From assembly GCA_039027855.1 (NCBI GenBank), contig JBCCJI010000009.1, positions 62,001-126,000 of the forward strand: DNA of 64,000 nucleotides, given 5' to 3'. This stretch comes from Thermohalobaculum sp039027855 (GTDB lineage Bacteria > Pseudomonadota > Alphaproteobacteria > Rhodobacterales > Rhodobacteraceae). Shown one piece after another: positions 1 through 7,394 of the stretch. Positions within the stretch are counted from its first letter, which is position 1. The number at the start of each line of letters is the position of its first letter. The position numbers and the translations under genes are program-made. Below the pieces are notes generated by a model, which ran no database searches, was not told the origin of the DNA, and saw nothing but the letters and a program-made list of their open reading frames with translations.

Positions 1-1047
1 GGGCTCGACGCTGTGGCGACGGGGGTCGGGCGCACGGGCGTGATCGGCACGCTGCACGGTGCGGGGGGTGCGGGGGCCGGCGCTGAACGCGCGATCATGA
101 TCCGCGCGGACATGGACGCCCTGCCGATCAGCGAGGCTACGGGTGCCGAGCATGCCTCGACCAGGCCCGGCGTGATGCATGCCTGCGGCCATGACGGGCA
201 CACAACGATGCTGTTGGGCGCGGCCAAGCGGCTAGCTGAAACGCGTGCCTTCGAGGGCACGGTGCATTTCTGCTTTCAGCCGGCCGAGGAGGGCGGCGCC
301 GGGGCAAAGGCGATGATGGAGGACGGCCTGTTTGACCGCTTTCCGGTCAGCCGCATTTTCGGCCTGCACAATTGGCCCGGCCTGCCCGTGGGCCAGTTCG
401 CGCTGAAAGACGGGCCGGTCTTTGCCGGTGCGGCCGAGATCAACATCCATATCCGGGGACAGGGCGGGCACGCCGCCTTCCCGCACCACACCACCGATAT
501 CGTGGTCGCCACCGGGGCGCTGATCCAGGCGCTGCAGGGCGTGGTGAGCCGCCGGGTCGACGCCAACGCCACGGCGGTGCTGTCGATCTGTGAGGTGAAG
601 GCCGGCGATGCGCATAATGTCCTGCCGTCAGAGGCGCTGTTGCGCGGCACGACCCGCGCCTTCGATAAGGGTGTCGGGGAGCGCATGCATGCCGAGATCG
701 CGCGGATCGCCGAGGGCGTTGGCACGGCCCACGGGGTCGAGATCACGGTGGAGAAGGGCGACAATCCCTATCCGCCGATGTTCAATGATACAGACGTCAC
801 CGATTTCGCCGAAGGGGCCATGCGCCAGACCTTCGGCGACGCCTTTGTCACGCGCGGTCATCCCCTGGCCATGGTGGGCGAAGACTTTGCCTTCATGTCC
901 GAGTTTGTGCCGGGGTGCTATCTGCTCTGTGGTAACGGCGATACCGCCGCACTGCATCATCCGGCCTACGACTTCGACGACAGCGCGCTGACCGCTGGTG
1001 TCGCTTTGTGGTCGGGAATCGTGGAGCAGGCGTTACCACGCGGCTAA
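1..1047 (+). CDS. M20 family amidohydrolase, 5'-truncated by window edge
   Basis: The reading frame is open from base 1, so only the last 348 residues are visible. It is an M20/HipO-type amidohydrolase that removes acyl groups from N-acyl amino acids or related amides (hippurate hydrolase, N-acyl-L-amino acid amidohydrolase), probably in the cytoplasm. Metal-site motifs appear in family order: RADMDALP, MHACGHDGHTTMLL, PAEEGG, FGLHNWP and near the end HHPAYDFDD. The middle is the usual lid/dimerisation domain (GGHAAFPHHTTD). The substrate cannot be told from sequence. The stop is TAA, followed by an inverted repeat. Family identity is sure, substrate is not. Confidence 0.93.
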   Translation, partial: GLDAVATGVGRTGVIGTLHGAGGAGAGAERAIMIRADMDALPISEATGAEHASTRPGVMHACGHDGHTTMLLGAAKRLAETRAFEGTVHFCFQPAEEGGAGAKAMMEDGLFDRFPVSRIFGLHNWPGLPVGQFALKDGPVFAGAAEINIHIRGQGGHAAFPHHTTDIVVATGALIQALQGVVSRRVDANATAVLSICEVKAGDAHNVLPSEALLRGTTRAFDKGVGERMHAEIARIAEGVGTAHGVEITVEKGDNPYPPMFNDTDVTDFAEGAMRQTFGDAFVTRGHPLAMVGEDFAFMSEFVPGCYLLCGNGDTAALHHPAYDFDDSALTAGVALWSGIVEQALPRG

Positions 1048-1049
1048 CC

Positions 1050-1094
1050 GGCGTCAGTTTTGCGGATGATCTTCTGTCAACCGAAATTGACGCC
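1050..1094. terminator. Inverted repeat downstream of the amidohydrolase gene
   Basis: GGCGTCAGTTT (1050-1060) pairs with AAATTGACGCC (1084-1094), 11 bp with one G-U pair and a 23-nt loop, starting 3 bp after the TAA stop. There is no T-run. It may act as a transcript-end hairpin for the amidohydrolase mRNA. Confidence 0.35.
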
Positions 1095-1198
1095 TAATTG
1101 CGCAAAAGAGTGACACCCGAAGGCGACAAAGAGGTGACAGGCGCGTCCTGCGCTGATTGGATGGTTGGGTTGTCAACAATCAGACGGGAGGTACCGCG

Positions 1199-1366
1199 AT
1201 GAGCCTTGATGCACATGTCGTTCAGCTCCGGCGCAAACACGAAAGCCTTGATCGGATGATCGAGGAGGAACAGCGCCGCCCCGGAACAGACGACCTGGCG
1301 CTTACCCGACTGAAGCGTGAGAAACTGCAGCTCAAGGATGAGATCGCGAAGCTGGTGCGTCACTGA
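1199..1366 (+). CDS. Small YdcH-like (DUF465) protein
   Basis: A 55-residue, highly charged helical protein beginning MSLDAHVVQLRRKHESLDRM and ending DEIAKLVRH. The pattern (short N-terminus, central RPGTDD turn, LKREKLQLKDEI second helix) is that of YdcH/DUF465 proteins, cytoplasmic helical hairpins of unknown role. The ATG at 1199 follows GGGAGG at good spacing, so I prefer it to the in-frame start 42 bp upstream. It is transcribed toward the minus-strand amidotransferase gene. An imperfect hairpin (1400-1408 with 1418-1427) lies in the short convergent gap. Confidence 0.85.
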   Translation: MSLDAHVVQLRRKHESLDRMIEEEQRRPGTDDLALTRLKREKLQLKDEIAKLVRH

Positions 1367-1436
1367 CGCGTAGACTGATGTGTTCCAGATTGATGGATCA
1401 CAGGGCGACGCGCTGCATCGCCCCTGTCGCGCGCTC

Positions 1437-2180
1437 TCAGGCGGCGCGCGACGCTTCCGCCGAGCGGCGCAGATAGGTCGCGAACCAGCCGGCCACCGTC
1501 TGCCCCTCCACCGGTGTGGCGGTCGAAGCAATGGCAGACGCCGCCTGTTCTGCGGCGATGTTTCCTTTCCACCGCAGCACTTCATACAGCCCGTCGGCAT
1601 AACCGCGCGGGTATTCGGGATGCGCTTGGACGGTGACGGCCGCCGGATGCTCCGGGTCGCCAAAAGCGATCATCGCATGGGGGCAGTGCGCATTGCCGGC
1701 CAGCGTGGTGGCGTTGTCCGGGATCGCGGTTACCTGATCCTGATGGCTGCAATAGAGGGCCAGTTCGTCGCCCGCATCGGCCATCCATGACGGCCGCGCC
1801 GCAACCGCATAGCGATGGCGCCCAACCCCCCAGCCATGGTCGACCTTTTCCGCAGCACCTCCGAGCGCAGCGGCGATGATCTGATGGCCGAAACAGATGC
1901 CAACCATCGGCCGACCCGCGGCGCGGATATCCCGAATGAAGCCCTTGAGCGGCGCGATCCAGGGCAGCGGATCATAGACGCCGTGGCGAGAGCCCGGCAG
2001 CACCCAGCCGTCGCAAAGCGTCGGATCGTCCGGGATGTCGCCGTCCACTGCCGCCCAGGTCGAGAAGGTGAAGTCGGGCGCGACGGGGGCGAACATCGCG
2101 GCCACCATCGGCGGATACTCGCCCCAGTCGCCGACCAGCCGCTCGTTGACCCTACCGGTCTGTAGGATGCCGATATGCAT
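1437..2180 (-). CDS. Class I glutamine amidotransferase-like protein
   Basis: A 247-residue single-domain class I glutamine amidotransferase, the GMP-synthase-like stand-alone type. The nucleophile elbow GICFGHQ places the cysteine near residue 94, and QAHPEYPRG near residue 187 supplies the His-Glu part of the triad. Such proteins may hydrolyse glutamine or gamma-glutamyl amides such as gamma-glutamyl-polyamines. No synthetase partner is adjacent, so the substrate is open. It lies downstream of, and co-oriented with, the LysR regulator gene, with about 115 bp between them. Confidence 0.88.
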   Translation of the reverse strand: MHIGILQTGRVNERLVGDWGEYPPMVAAMFAPVAPDFTFSTWAAVDGDIPDDPTLCDGWVLPGSRHGVYDPLPWIAPLKGFIRDIRAAGRPMVGICFGHQIIAAALGGAAEKVDHGWGVGRHRYAVAARPSWMADAGDELALYCSHQDQVTAIPDNATTLAGNAHCPHAMIAFGDPEHPAAVTVQAHPEYPRGYADGLYEVLRWKGNIAAEQAASAIASTATPVEGQTVAGWFATYLRRSAEASRAA

Positions 2181-2296
2181 GACCTCGCCTCCCTTCAGCG
2201 CCTGCCGTCAGGTACGGCGTGACCTTCGATGCGGCAAGAGCGCGGCGCGGCATGGCGGGCGGATCGCGGGCGGCGATGAGGGTGGCATGCACCGCG

Positions 2297-3238
2297 TCAC
2301 TCCGGCATGGGGCGCAGATCGATCCGCCGGGCCAGCGTCGCGATATCCGTGACCTCCTCGCGCAGCCAGTCGAGGAAGGTCGCGATACGCGGATCACGCT
2401 CGGCGCCCGACTTGCAGACGAAGCGGAAGCGGCCGGGGATGGTGATGCCGATGGGGATCGGCACGACCAGCCGCCCTTGCGCGATGTCTCGCTCGGCCAG
2501 CGATCCCCGCGCCAGCGCGACGCCACCGCCTTCGGCAGCGCCGTCAATGGCGTGGTCGGCGTTGGAGAACCGGGGACCCCGCGCCGCCTCGGGCCGCTCG
2601 CCAAGCCCGGCGATCCTAAACCAGGCGGGCCAACCGAGATCGGGCATCAGATGCGCCACGCTGTCGTCATGAAACAGCGGCGCACGGGCCAGATCCTCCG
2701 GCGTCTTGATGGTCTCGGCAATCTCGGGGCTGACGACGGGCACCACGAACTCGTCGATCAGCACCTCGCTATAGACCGACGGGCTGTCGCCGATGATGCC
2801 AAAGCGGATCGCCGCGTCGATGCCGTCGCGGTCGAAATCCATCAAGCGCAGCGACGCGACAAAGCGCAGCTCGATATCTGGATGGGCGGAGGCGAAGCGG
2901 AAGAAGCGCGGCGCGAGCCATTTCGCGGTGAACGCGGGACCGGCCGTGACGGTGAGCGAGCTGTCGCTCAGCCGTTCCACCGCGCGCACACCCTCGGCCA
3001 GCGTGGCAAAGGCGTTGGCCGCGCGCGGGGCCAGCGCCTTGCCCGCCTCGGTCAGCGTGACGGCGCGGTTCAGGCGATTGAACAGCGATGTCGCCAGATG
3101 CTCCTCGAGAACCCTGATCTGGTAGCTGAGCGCCGCCGGGGTCACGTGCAGTTCTTCCGCCGCCTTGGCGAAGGACAGATGCCGTGCCGCAGCCTCGAAG
3201 GCGCGGAGCGCCGTCAGCGGGGGTAGGCGGCCATGCAC
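2297..3238 (-). CDS. LysR-family transcriptional regulator (GcvA-like)
   Basis: A 313-residue LysR regulator. The N-terminus PPLTALRAFEAAARHLSF begins the winged helix-turn-helix (about residues 5-65; recognition part VTPAALSYQIRVLEEHL), as in the GcvA/AmpR branch. The rest is a substrate-binding effector domain. The start is GTG at 3238, preceded by a strong AAGGAG nine bases upstream; the nearby ATG at 3234 is out of frame. It is divergent from the small ORF at 3354, and the 115-bp gap between them is the likely operator region. Effector and targets are unknown. Confidence 0.93.
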   Translation of the reverse strand: MHGRLPPLTALRAFEAAARHLSFAKAAEELHVTPAALSYQIRVLEEHLATSLFNRLNRAVTLTEAGKALAPRAANAFATLAEGVRAVERLSDSSLTVTAGPAFTAKWLAPRFFRFASAHPDIELRFVASLRLMDFDRDGIDAAIRFGIIGDSPSVYSEVLIDEFVVPVVSPEIAETIKTPEDLARAPLFHDDSVAHLMPDLGWPAWFRIAGLGERPEAARGPRFSNADHAIDGAAEGGGVALARGSLAERDIAQGRLVVPIPIGITIPGRFRFVCKSGAERDPRIATFLDWLREEVTDIATLARRIDLRPMPE

Positions 3239-3353
3239 GGTTCAAATCTCCTTATGTGAGCGCTGGACAATACTCGTTTGTCAGCCCGGGTAACAATCGC
3301 CATTTTCCTCTCCAACGGCGCGATGGTCGCCGGTTCAGTGAAAGGATACTGAC

Positions 3354-3554
3354 ATGACCGACCGCATCAGCAACACCACGCTCGACACCGCTCTCAACCA
3401 GCGGGCGCGCAACGCCGCTTATGCCCGTGCCCGCGATCTCCGCGCGGCCGAGGCGGCGCGCCTGATCGCGATCGCCCGCAAGGCGGTGGGCGAGGGCGTG
3501 GCGCACCTTGCCGCCTGGGTCCAGCGCCCGACGGGCGTGACCGGCCGGGGCTGA
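3354..3554 (+). CDS. Small basic protein divergent from the LysR gene
   Basis: A 66-residue protein with an Ala/Arg-rich amphipathic helix (RARDLRAAEAARLIAIARKA), resembling the very short uncharacterised proteins often seen in Rhodobacterales. The SD AAAGGA lies eight bases before the ATG. It has no signal peptide, membrane segment or recognised domain. Its divergent position suggests control by the neighbouring LysR regulator, but that is inference. It ends just before the hairpin shared with the pha operon. Confidence 0.65.
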   Translation: MTDRISNTTLDTALNQRARNAAYARARDLRAAEAARLIAIARKAVGEGVAHLAAWVQRPTGVTGRG

Positions 3555-3571
3555 GAGGCGCGACGTGAAAA

Positions 3572-3595
3572 GGGCCCCGGATCGCTCCGGGGCCC
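3572..3595 (-). terminator. Intrinsic terminator of the phaA-phaB operon
   Basis: GGGCCCCGG (3572-3580) and CCGGGGCCC (3587-3595) form a perfect 9-bp stem with a 6-nt loop. Read on the minus strand it is followed by TTTT, giving a standard Rho-independent terminator about 45 bp after the phaB stop. It can also stop plus-strand transcription of the small ORF ending at 3554. Confidence 0.8.
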
Positions 3596-3639
3596 AATGT
3601 GACGTCGTCGGCCCGAAACGGGCCGAGCTCAATCAGATG

Positions 3640-4362
3640 TCAGCCGAAGAACTGGGCGCCATTGGCCGAGATCGTCGAGCCGTTGATGAAGGACGCATCG
3701 TCCGAGGCGAGGAACACCACGCAGCGGGCGATCTCCTCAGGCTCACCCAACCGCCCGGCCGGGATCTGGCCGATGATCTTCTCGCGCACGGGCTCGGGCA
3801 CGGCCATCACCATCTCGGTCGCGATGTAGCCGGGACAGATCGCATTGGCGGTAATGTTGGCCCGCGCCCCCTCCTGCGCGAGGCTGCGCACGATGCCGAT
3901 ATCGCCGGCCTTGGTGGCGGCATAGTTGACCTGCGCGAACTGCCCTTTCTGGCCGTTCACCGACGAGATCACGATGACCCGGCCGAATTTGCGCTCACGC
4001 ATGCCGGGCCAAAGCGGGTGAACCGTGTTGAAGACGCCCGTCAGGTTGGTGTCGATGACCTCCTGCCACTGCTGGGGCGTCATCTTGTGGAACGGCGCAT
4101 CACGGGTGATGCCGGCGTTGGCCACCACCACATCGATCGGGCCGAGGTCGGCCTCGACCCCCGCGAGCCCGGCTTTCGAGCTCTCGTAATCGCCGACGTT
4201 CCACTTGTACGTCTTGATGCCCGTCTCGGCGGTAAAGGCCGAGGCCTTTTCGTCGTTGCCGGCATAGGTTGCCGCGACGCTGTAGCCTTCGGCCTTCAGC
4301 GCCTTCGAGATCGCCGCGCCGATGCCGCGGCTGCCGCCGGTCACGAGTGCCACGCGTGCCAT
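3640..4362 (-). CDS. phaB: Acetoacetyl-CoA reductase
   Basis: A 240-residue short-chain dehydrogenase that reduces acetoacetyl-CoA to (R)-3-hydroxybutyryl-CoA for PHB, and also for the ethylmalonyl-CoA pathway. It shows the TGGSRGIG nucleotide-binding loop (about residues 8-15), NAG in VVANAGITRD, and the catalytic Ser plus YxxxK (VISSVNG, YAATK near residue 150). The typical PhaB pair QKGQFAQ/NYAATKAG is present. The start at 4362 (MARVALVTGG) follows GGAGG; a 19-residue upstream extension is open but unlikely. It is the last gene of the phaA-PEBP-phaB operon. Confidence 0.94.
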   Translation of the reverse strand: MARVALVTGGSRGIGAAISKALKAEGYSVAATYAGNDEKASAFTAETGIKTYKWNVGDYESSKAGLAGVEADLGPIDVVVANAGITRDAPFHKMTPQQWQEVIDTNLTGVFNTVHPLWPGMRERKFGRVIVISSVNGQKGQFAQVNYAATKAGDIGIVRSLAQEGARANITANAICPGYIATEMVMAVPEPVREKIIGQIPAGRLGEPEEIARCVVFLASDDASFINGSTISANGAQFFG

Positions 4363-4445
4363 GGGGTTTCCTCCTTCGTCTTTTTCTGGAAGTCGTTCAG
4401 GTGACCGGTCCGCCGCCATGGCGCCCGGCGTTTCGTGTTCTGGGT

Positions 4446-5009
4446 TCAGTATCTGCCGAGCCTGATCTGCCCGCGCCCGACCGCCTCTCCCTCGGTGTTG
4501 AGGGCCGTCACCTCGGCGACATAGACATGGCCGGCGCGTCCCGAGCAGGGCGGCAGATAACCGGCCACCGCAGGGTCGCGCTCGGCCCGGTTGGCCGCGA
4601 TAAGGGTCACGCCGTCCGGCATCTCCGCACGTTCCCCCGGCACCGGCGACAGGATGGCGACAGGGCCCCCTACCGCATGCGCGAAGCCGAGGATGCCATG
4701 GCCCCCGCCCGAGGAGAGCGCGGGGACATCGGTGTCATTCACCGCCACATGGATCATGTCGGTCGTCTCGGGCAGGCCGGCGACACGCAGGCTGGGCAGC
4801 ATGCCCTGGCCGCCCTCGGCGCTGCAGTGCTGACCGTCCGGAATGCTGCCGCCCGTCCAGGCCGCATCGATGAATTGCACCGACAGCCTGACCGCAGGCG
4901 GCGGTGCGGGGGCGCAGGCCACCAGCAGCCCGGCGGCCAACGCCGCAAGGCCAAGGGCTGCGCCGAGGCGCGGCGCCCTCACCGGTGTCGCCGCGGCCCC
5001 CACCCGCAT
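4446..5009 (-). CDS. YbhB/PEBP-like lipoprotein within the pha operon
   Basis: A 187-residue YbhB/YbcL-type (Raf-kinase-inhibitor/PEBP fold) protein. The hydrophobic N-terminus ends in a lipobox (LAAGLLVAC, Cys about residue 32), suggesting a membrane-anchored periplasmic lipoprotein. PEBP-like elements include VNDTDVP, GGGHGILGFAHA and a late GRAGHVYVAEVTAL. Its ATG overlaps the phaA stop as TGATG, so translation is coupled. The biochemical role of bacterial YbhB proteins is poorly known, and placing one between phaA and phaB is unusual. Confidence 0.8.
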   Translation of the reverse strand: MRVGAAATPVRAPRLGAALGLAALAAGLLVACAPAPPPAVRLSVQFIDAAWTGGSIPDGQHCSAEGGQGMLPSLRVAGLPETTDMIHVAVNDTDVPALSSGGGHGILGFAHAVGGPVAILSPVPGERAEMPDGVTLIAANRAERDPAVAGYLPPCSGRAGHVYVAEVTALNTEGEAVGRGQIRLGRY

Positions 5010-6184
5010 CAGGCGCGCTCGACGCAGAGCGCGACGCCCATGCCGCCGCCGATGCAGAGCGTGGCGAGACCCTTTTTGGCATCGCGCCGCGTCATCTCGA
5101 ACAACAGCGTGTTGAGCACCCGGCAGCCGGACGCGCCGATGGGGTGGCCGATGGCGATGGCGCCGCCGTTGACGTTCACGATCGCCGGATCCCAGCCCAT
5201 GTCTTTGTTCACGGCAAGAGCCTGGGCGGCGAAGGCTTCGTTGGCCTCGACGAGATCGAGGTCTTCGACCTTCCAGCCCGCCTTCTCAAGCGCGCGACGG
5301 CTGGCGGGGATCGGACCGGTGCCCATGATCTTGGGATCGACGCCGGCGGTGGCATAGCTGACAATCCGTGCCATCGGTTCGACGCCGCGGCGCTCGGCCA
5401 CGTCGGCCGCCCTTAGCAGCGTGACCCCGGCACCGGCGTTGTTTCCCCCGGCCATCGCGGCGGTCACCGAGCCGTCTTTCGAGAAGGCGGGGCGCAGCTT
5501 CTGCATGCCCTCAATCGTCGCGCCGTGCCGGATGTACTCGTCCTTGTCGGTGACGATGTCGCCCTTGCGGGTGCTCACCGTGACGGGGGTCACTTCGTCA
5601 TCGAACTTGCCCGCCTTCTGCGCGGCCTCGGCCTTGTTCTGGCTCTTCAGCGCGAACTCGTCCTGCTCGTCGCGGCCGATCTGCCATTGCTGGGCGACGT
5701 TTTCCGCCGTCGAGCCCATGTGATAGCCGTTGAAAGCGTCCCACAGCCCGTCGCGGATCATCGTGTCGATGAATTTGAGATCGCCCATCTTCTGGCCCGC
5801 GCGCAGATGCGCGGCATGGGCCGAAAGGCTCATGCTCTCCTGCCCGCCGGCGACGACGATCCCGGCATCGCCAAGCTGGATGTGCTGCGCGCCGAGGGCC
5901 ACGGCGCGCAGGCCCGAGCCGCAGACCTGATTAATGCCCCAGGCGGCCGATCCTTCGGGCAGGCCGGCTTCGATATGGGCCTGGCGGGCCGGGTTTTGGC
6001 CCTGCGCGGCCGTCAGCACCTGGCCCATAATGGTCTCGGACACCTCGGCCGCATCGACGCCGGCGCGCTCGACCGCGGCCTTGATCGCGGTCGCGCCAAG
6101 CTTGTGCGCCGGGACTGCCGCGAATGCGCCGTTGAAGCTGCCAACCGCGGTGCGGGCGGCAGAGGCGATGACGACATTGGTCAT
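5009..6184 (-). CDS. phaA: Acetyl-CoA C-acetyltransferase (beta-ketothiolase)
   Basis: A 391-residue biosynthetic thiolase condensing two acetyl-CoA to acetoacetyl-CoA. The nucleophilic cysteine sits in NQVCGSGLRAV (about residue 88), the catalytic histidine in GGAIAIGHPIGASG, and the second cysteine in CIGGGMG near the C-terminus. The start at 6184 (MTNVVIASAARTAVGSF) follows GAGGAG and matches the family N-terminus; the longer open frame upstream is low-complexity. First gene of a minus-strand operon with the PEBP-like lipoprotein and phaB, divergent from phaR. Confidence 0.95.
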   Translation of the reverse strand: MTNVVIASAARTAVGSFNGAFAAVPAHKLGATAIKAAVERAGVDAAEVSETIMGQVLTAAQGQNPARQAHIEAGLPEGSAAWGINQVCGSGLRAVALGAQHIQLGDAGIVVAGGQESMSLSAHAAHLRAGQKMGDLKFIDTMIRDGLWDAFNGYHMGSTAENVAQQWQIGRDEQDEFALKSQNKAEAAQKAGKFDDEVTPVTVSTRKGDIVTDKDEYIRHGATIEGMQKLRPAFSKDGSVTAAMAGGNNAGAGVTLLRAADVAERRGVEPMARIVSYATAGVDPKIMGTGPIPASRRALEKAGWKVEDLDLVEANEAFAAQALAVNKDMGWDPAIVNVNGGAIAIGHPIGASGCRVLNTLLFEMTRRDAKKGLATLCIGGGMGVALCVERA

Positions 6185-6598
6185 GGGGGGTCTCCTCGCG
6201 TCGGGCTTGTCGGCTTTTCCGGGTCCTTCCCGGGGCCGTCTCGGTGGACCGGTGGCGCCGCGCCGCCGGTCGTTCGGGGCCTGCCCCAAGGGTGGGGAGG
6301 CGATGATCGTCGATGCCGCGCAAAAGCGGTTTCACGGCCGCCGCTTGGCGTCGTGGCGGAGTGCAACGCAGCAGCCAGCGGAAACTACCACCACGCACTG
6401 GAAGTGCTAGCGATACTTTTGGAAGTCCCCACCACGTAGTGACGCGTGCAGCGAAGCGCGCTACCACTGTGGGCAAGCTGCTTGGCGAACGCTGCCGACC
6501 GACGGGCAGTGGGCTGCGTTTTCGGGCAGCATTGATCGGCGCGCGACGGAGTGTCGGTGTCGGTTAAAGTAGAAAATAAGAACGGAAAGGATGCCGCC
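6185..6598. other. Divergent phaA/phaR regulatory region
   Basis: A 414-bp gap without a convincing gene. The part near phaR holds two CTGC...GCAG dyads (6492-6509 and 6514-6529) and is followed by an AT-richer run before the phaR SD. PhaR proteins are known to bind TGC-rich dyads upstream of their own and phasin genes, so autoregulation is plausible. Confidence 0.6.
6492..6530. promoter_or_regulatory. Two tandem CTGC-GCAG dyads, candidate PhaR operators
   Basis: Dyad 1: CTGCC (6492-6496) and GGCAG (6505-6509), 8-nt spacer. Dyad 2: GCTGC (6513-6517) and GCAGC (6526-6530), 8-nt spacer. Centres are about 21 bp apart, two helical turns. The spacers are longer than the short CTGC-N-GCAG sites reported for PhaR in Paracoccus, so the assignment is tentative. 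Confidence 0.4.
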
Positions 6599-7210
6599 GT
6601 GGCTGAGGCGAAAGGGGGAGGCAAGCGCGCCTCTGGGACCGAAAACGGGTCGGCCGACCGTGTGGTGATAAAGAAGTACGCCAATCGACGTCTCTACAAC
6701 ACTGCTCGCAGTACCTACGTGACGCTTGAGGACTTGGCGGGCATGGTCCGTGAGGGTGAGGACTTCGCGGTCTTTGACGCAAAGTCGGGTGAAGACATCA
6801 CACGCTCCGTCTTGACGCAGATCATCTTCGAGGAGGAGGCGAAAGGGCAGTCGATGTTGCCGACGAACTTCCTGCGGCAATTGATTCGTCTTTATGGAGA
6901 CACGCTGCAAACCGTGGTTCCAAGTTACCTCGACGCCTCGATGGACGCGTTTTCAAAGAACCAGGAACGGATGCGTCAGACCTTCGGCACCAATCCGGCC
7001 ATGCAGAACTTTGAGGCGCTGACCCGGTCGAACATGGAGCTGTTCGAGCAGGCGATGCGGATGTTCACGCCCTTCCCGGGCAAGGGCAACGGGGTCGACG
7101 CTGAAGCACCCGCAGAGGGCAAGAGCGAGGCCGACGATCTGGAGGCGCTGCAGAAGCAGATCCGGGAGATGCAGTCGCGTATCGACAAGCTGTCGACCGA
7201 TCGCTCCTGA
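6599..7210 (+). CDS. phaR: Polyhydroxyalkanoate synthesis repressor PhaR
   Basis: A PhaR-type regulator (203 residues from this start) that senses PHB and represses PHA genes. The PHB-accumulation DNA-binding domain is clear: VIKKYANRRLYNTARST, then YVTLEDLAGMV and FDAKSGEDITRSVLTQII, followed by the second PHB_acc domain and a C-terminal coiled coil (LEALQKQIREMQSRIDKL). GTG at 6599 follows GGAAAGGA at ideal spacing; in-frame GTGs at 6551 and 6557 would add up to 16 residues. No phaC, phaZ or phasin gene is in the window. Confidence 0.93.
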   Translation: MAEAKGGGKRASGTENGSADRVVIKKYANRRLYNTARSTYVTLEDLAGMVREGEDFAVFDAKSGEDITRSVLTQIIFEEEAKGQSMLPTNFLRQLIRLYGDTLQTVVPSYLDASMDAFSKNQERMRQTFGTNPAMQNFEALTRSNMELFEQAMRMFTPFPGKGNGVDAEAPAEGKSEADDLEALQKQIREMQSRIDKLSTDRS

Positions 7211-7394
7211 GCGCGACCTGCCTGAAGCCTCGCCCGAACGCGCCGCATGGCGTGATCGACCGAGCCTGACTTGGCGTCCCGCATGGACGCCCAGCCCCAA
7301 CCGCCCCGCAGGCTCTCTACGCACCGTCGCATGACCCCGCTTGCCTCACGCCCCGTCTGATCGGGACGTTGCGGCCTTGGCGGTGAGGCCTGCT

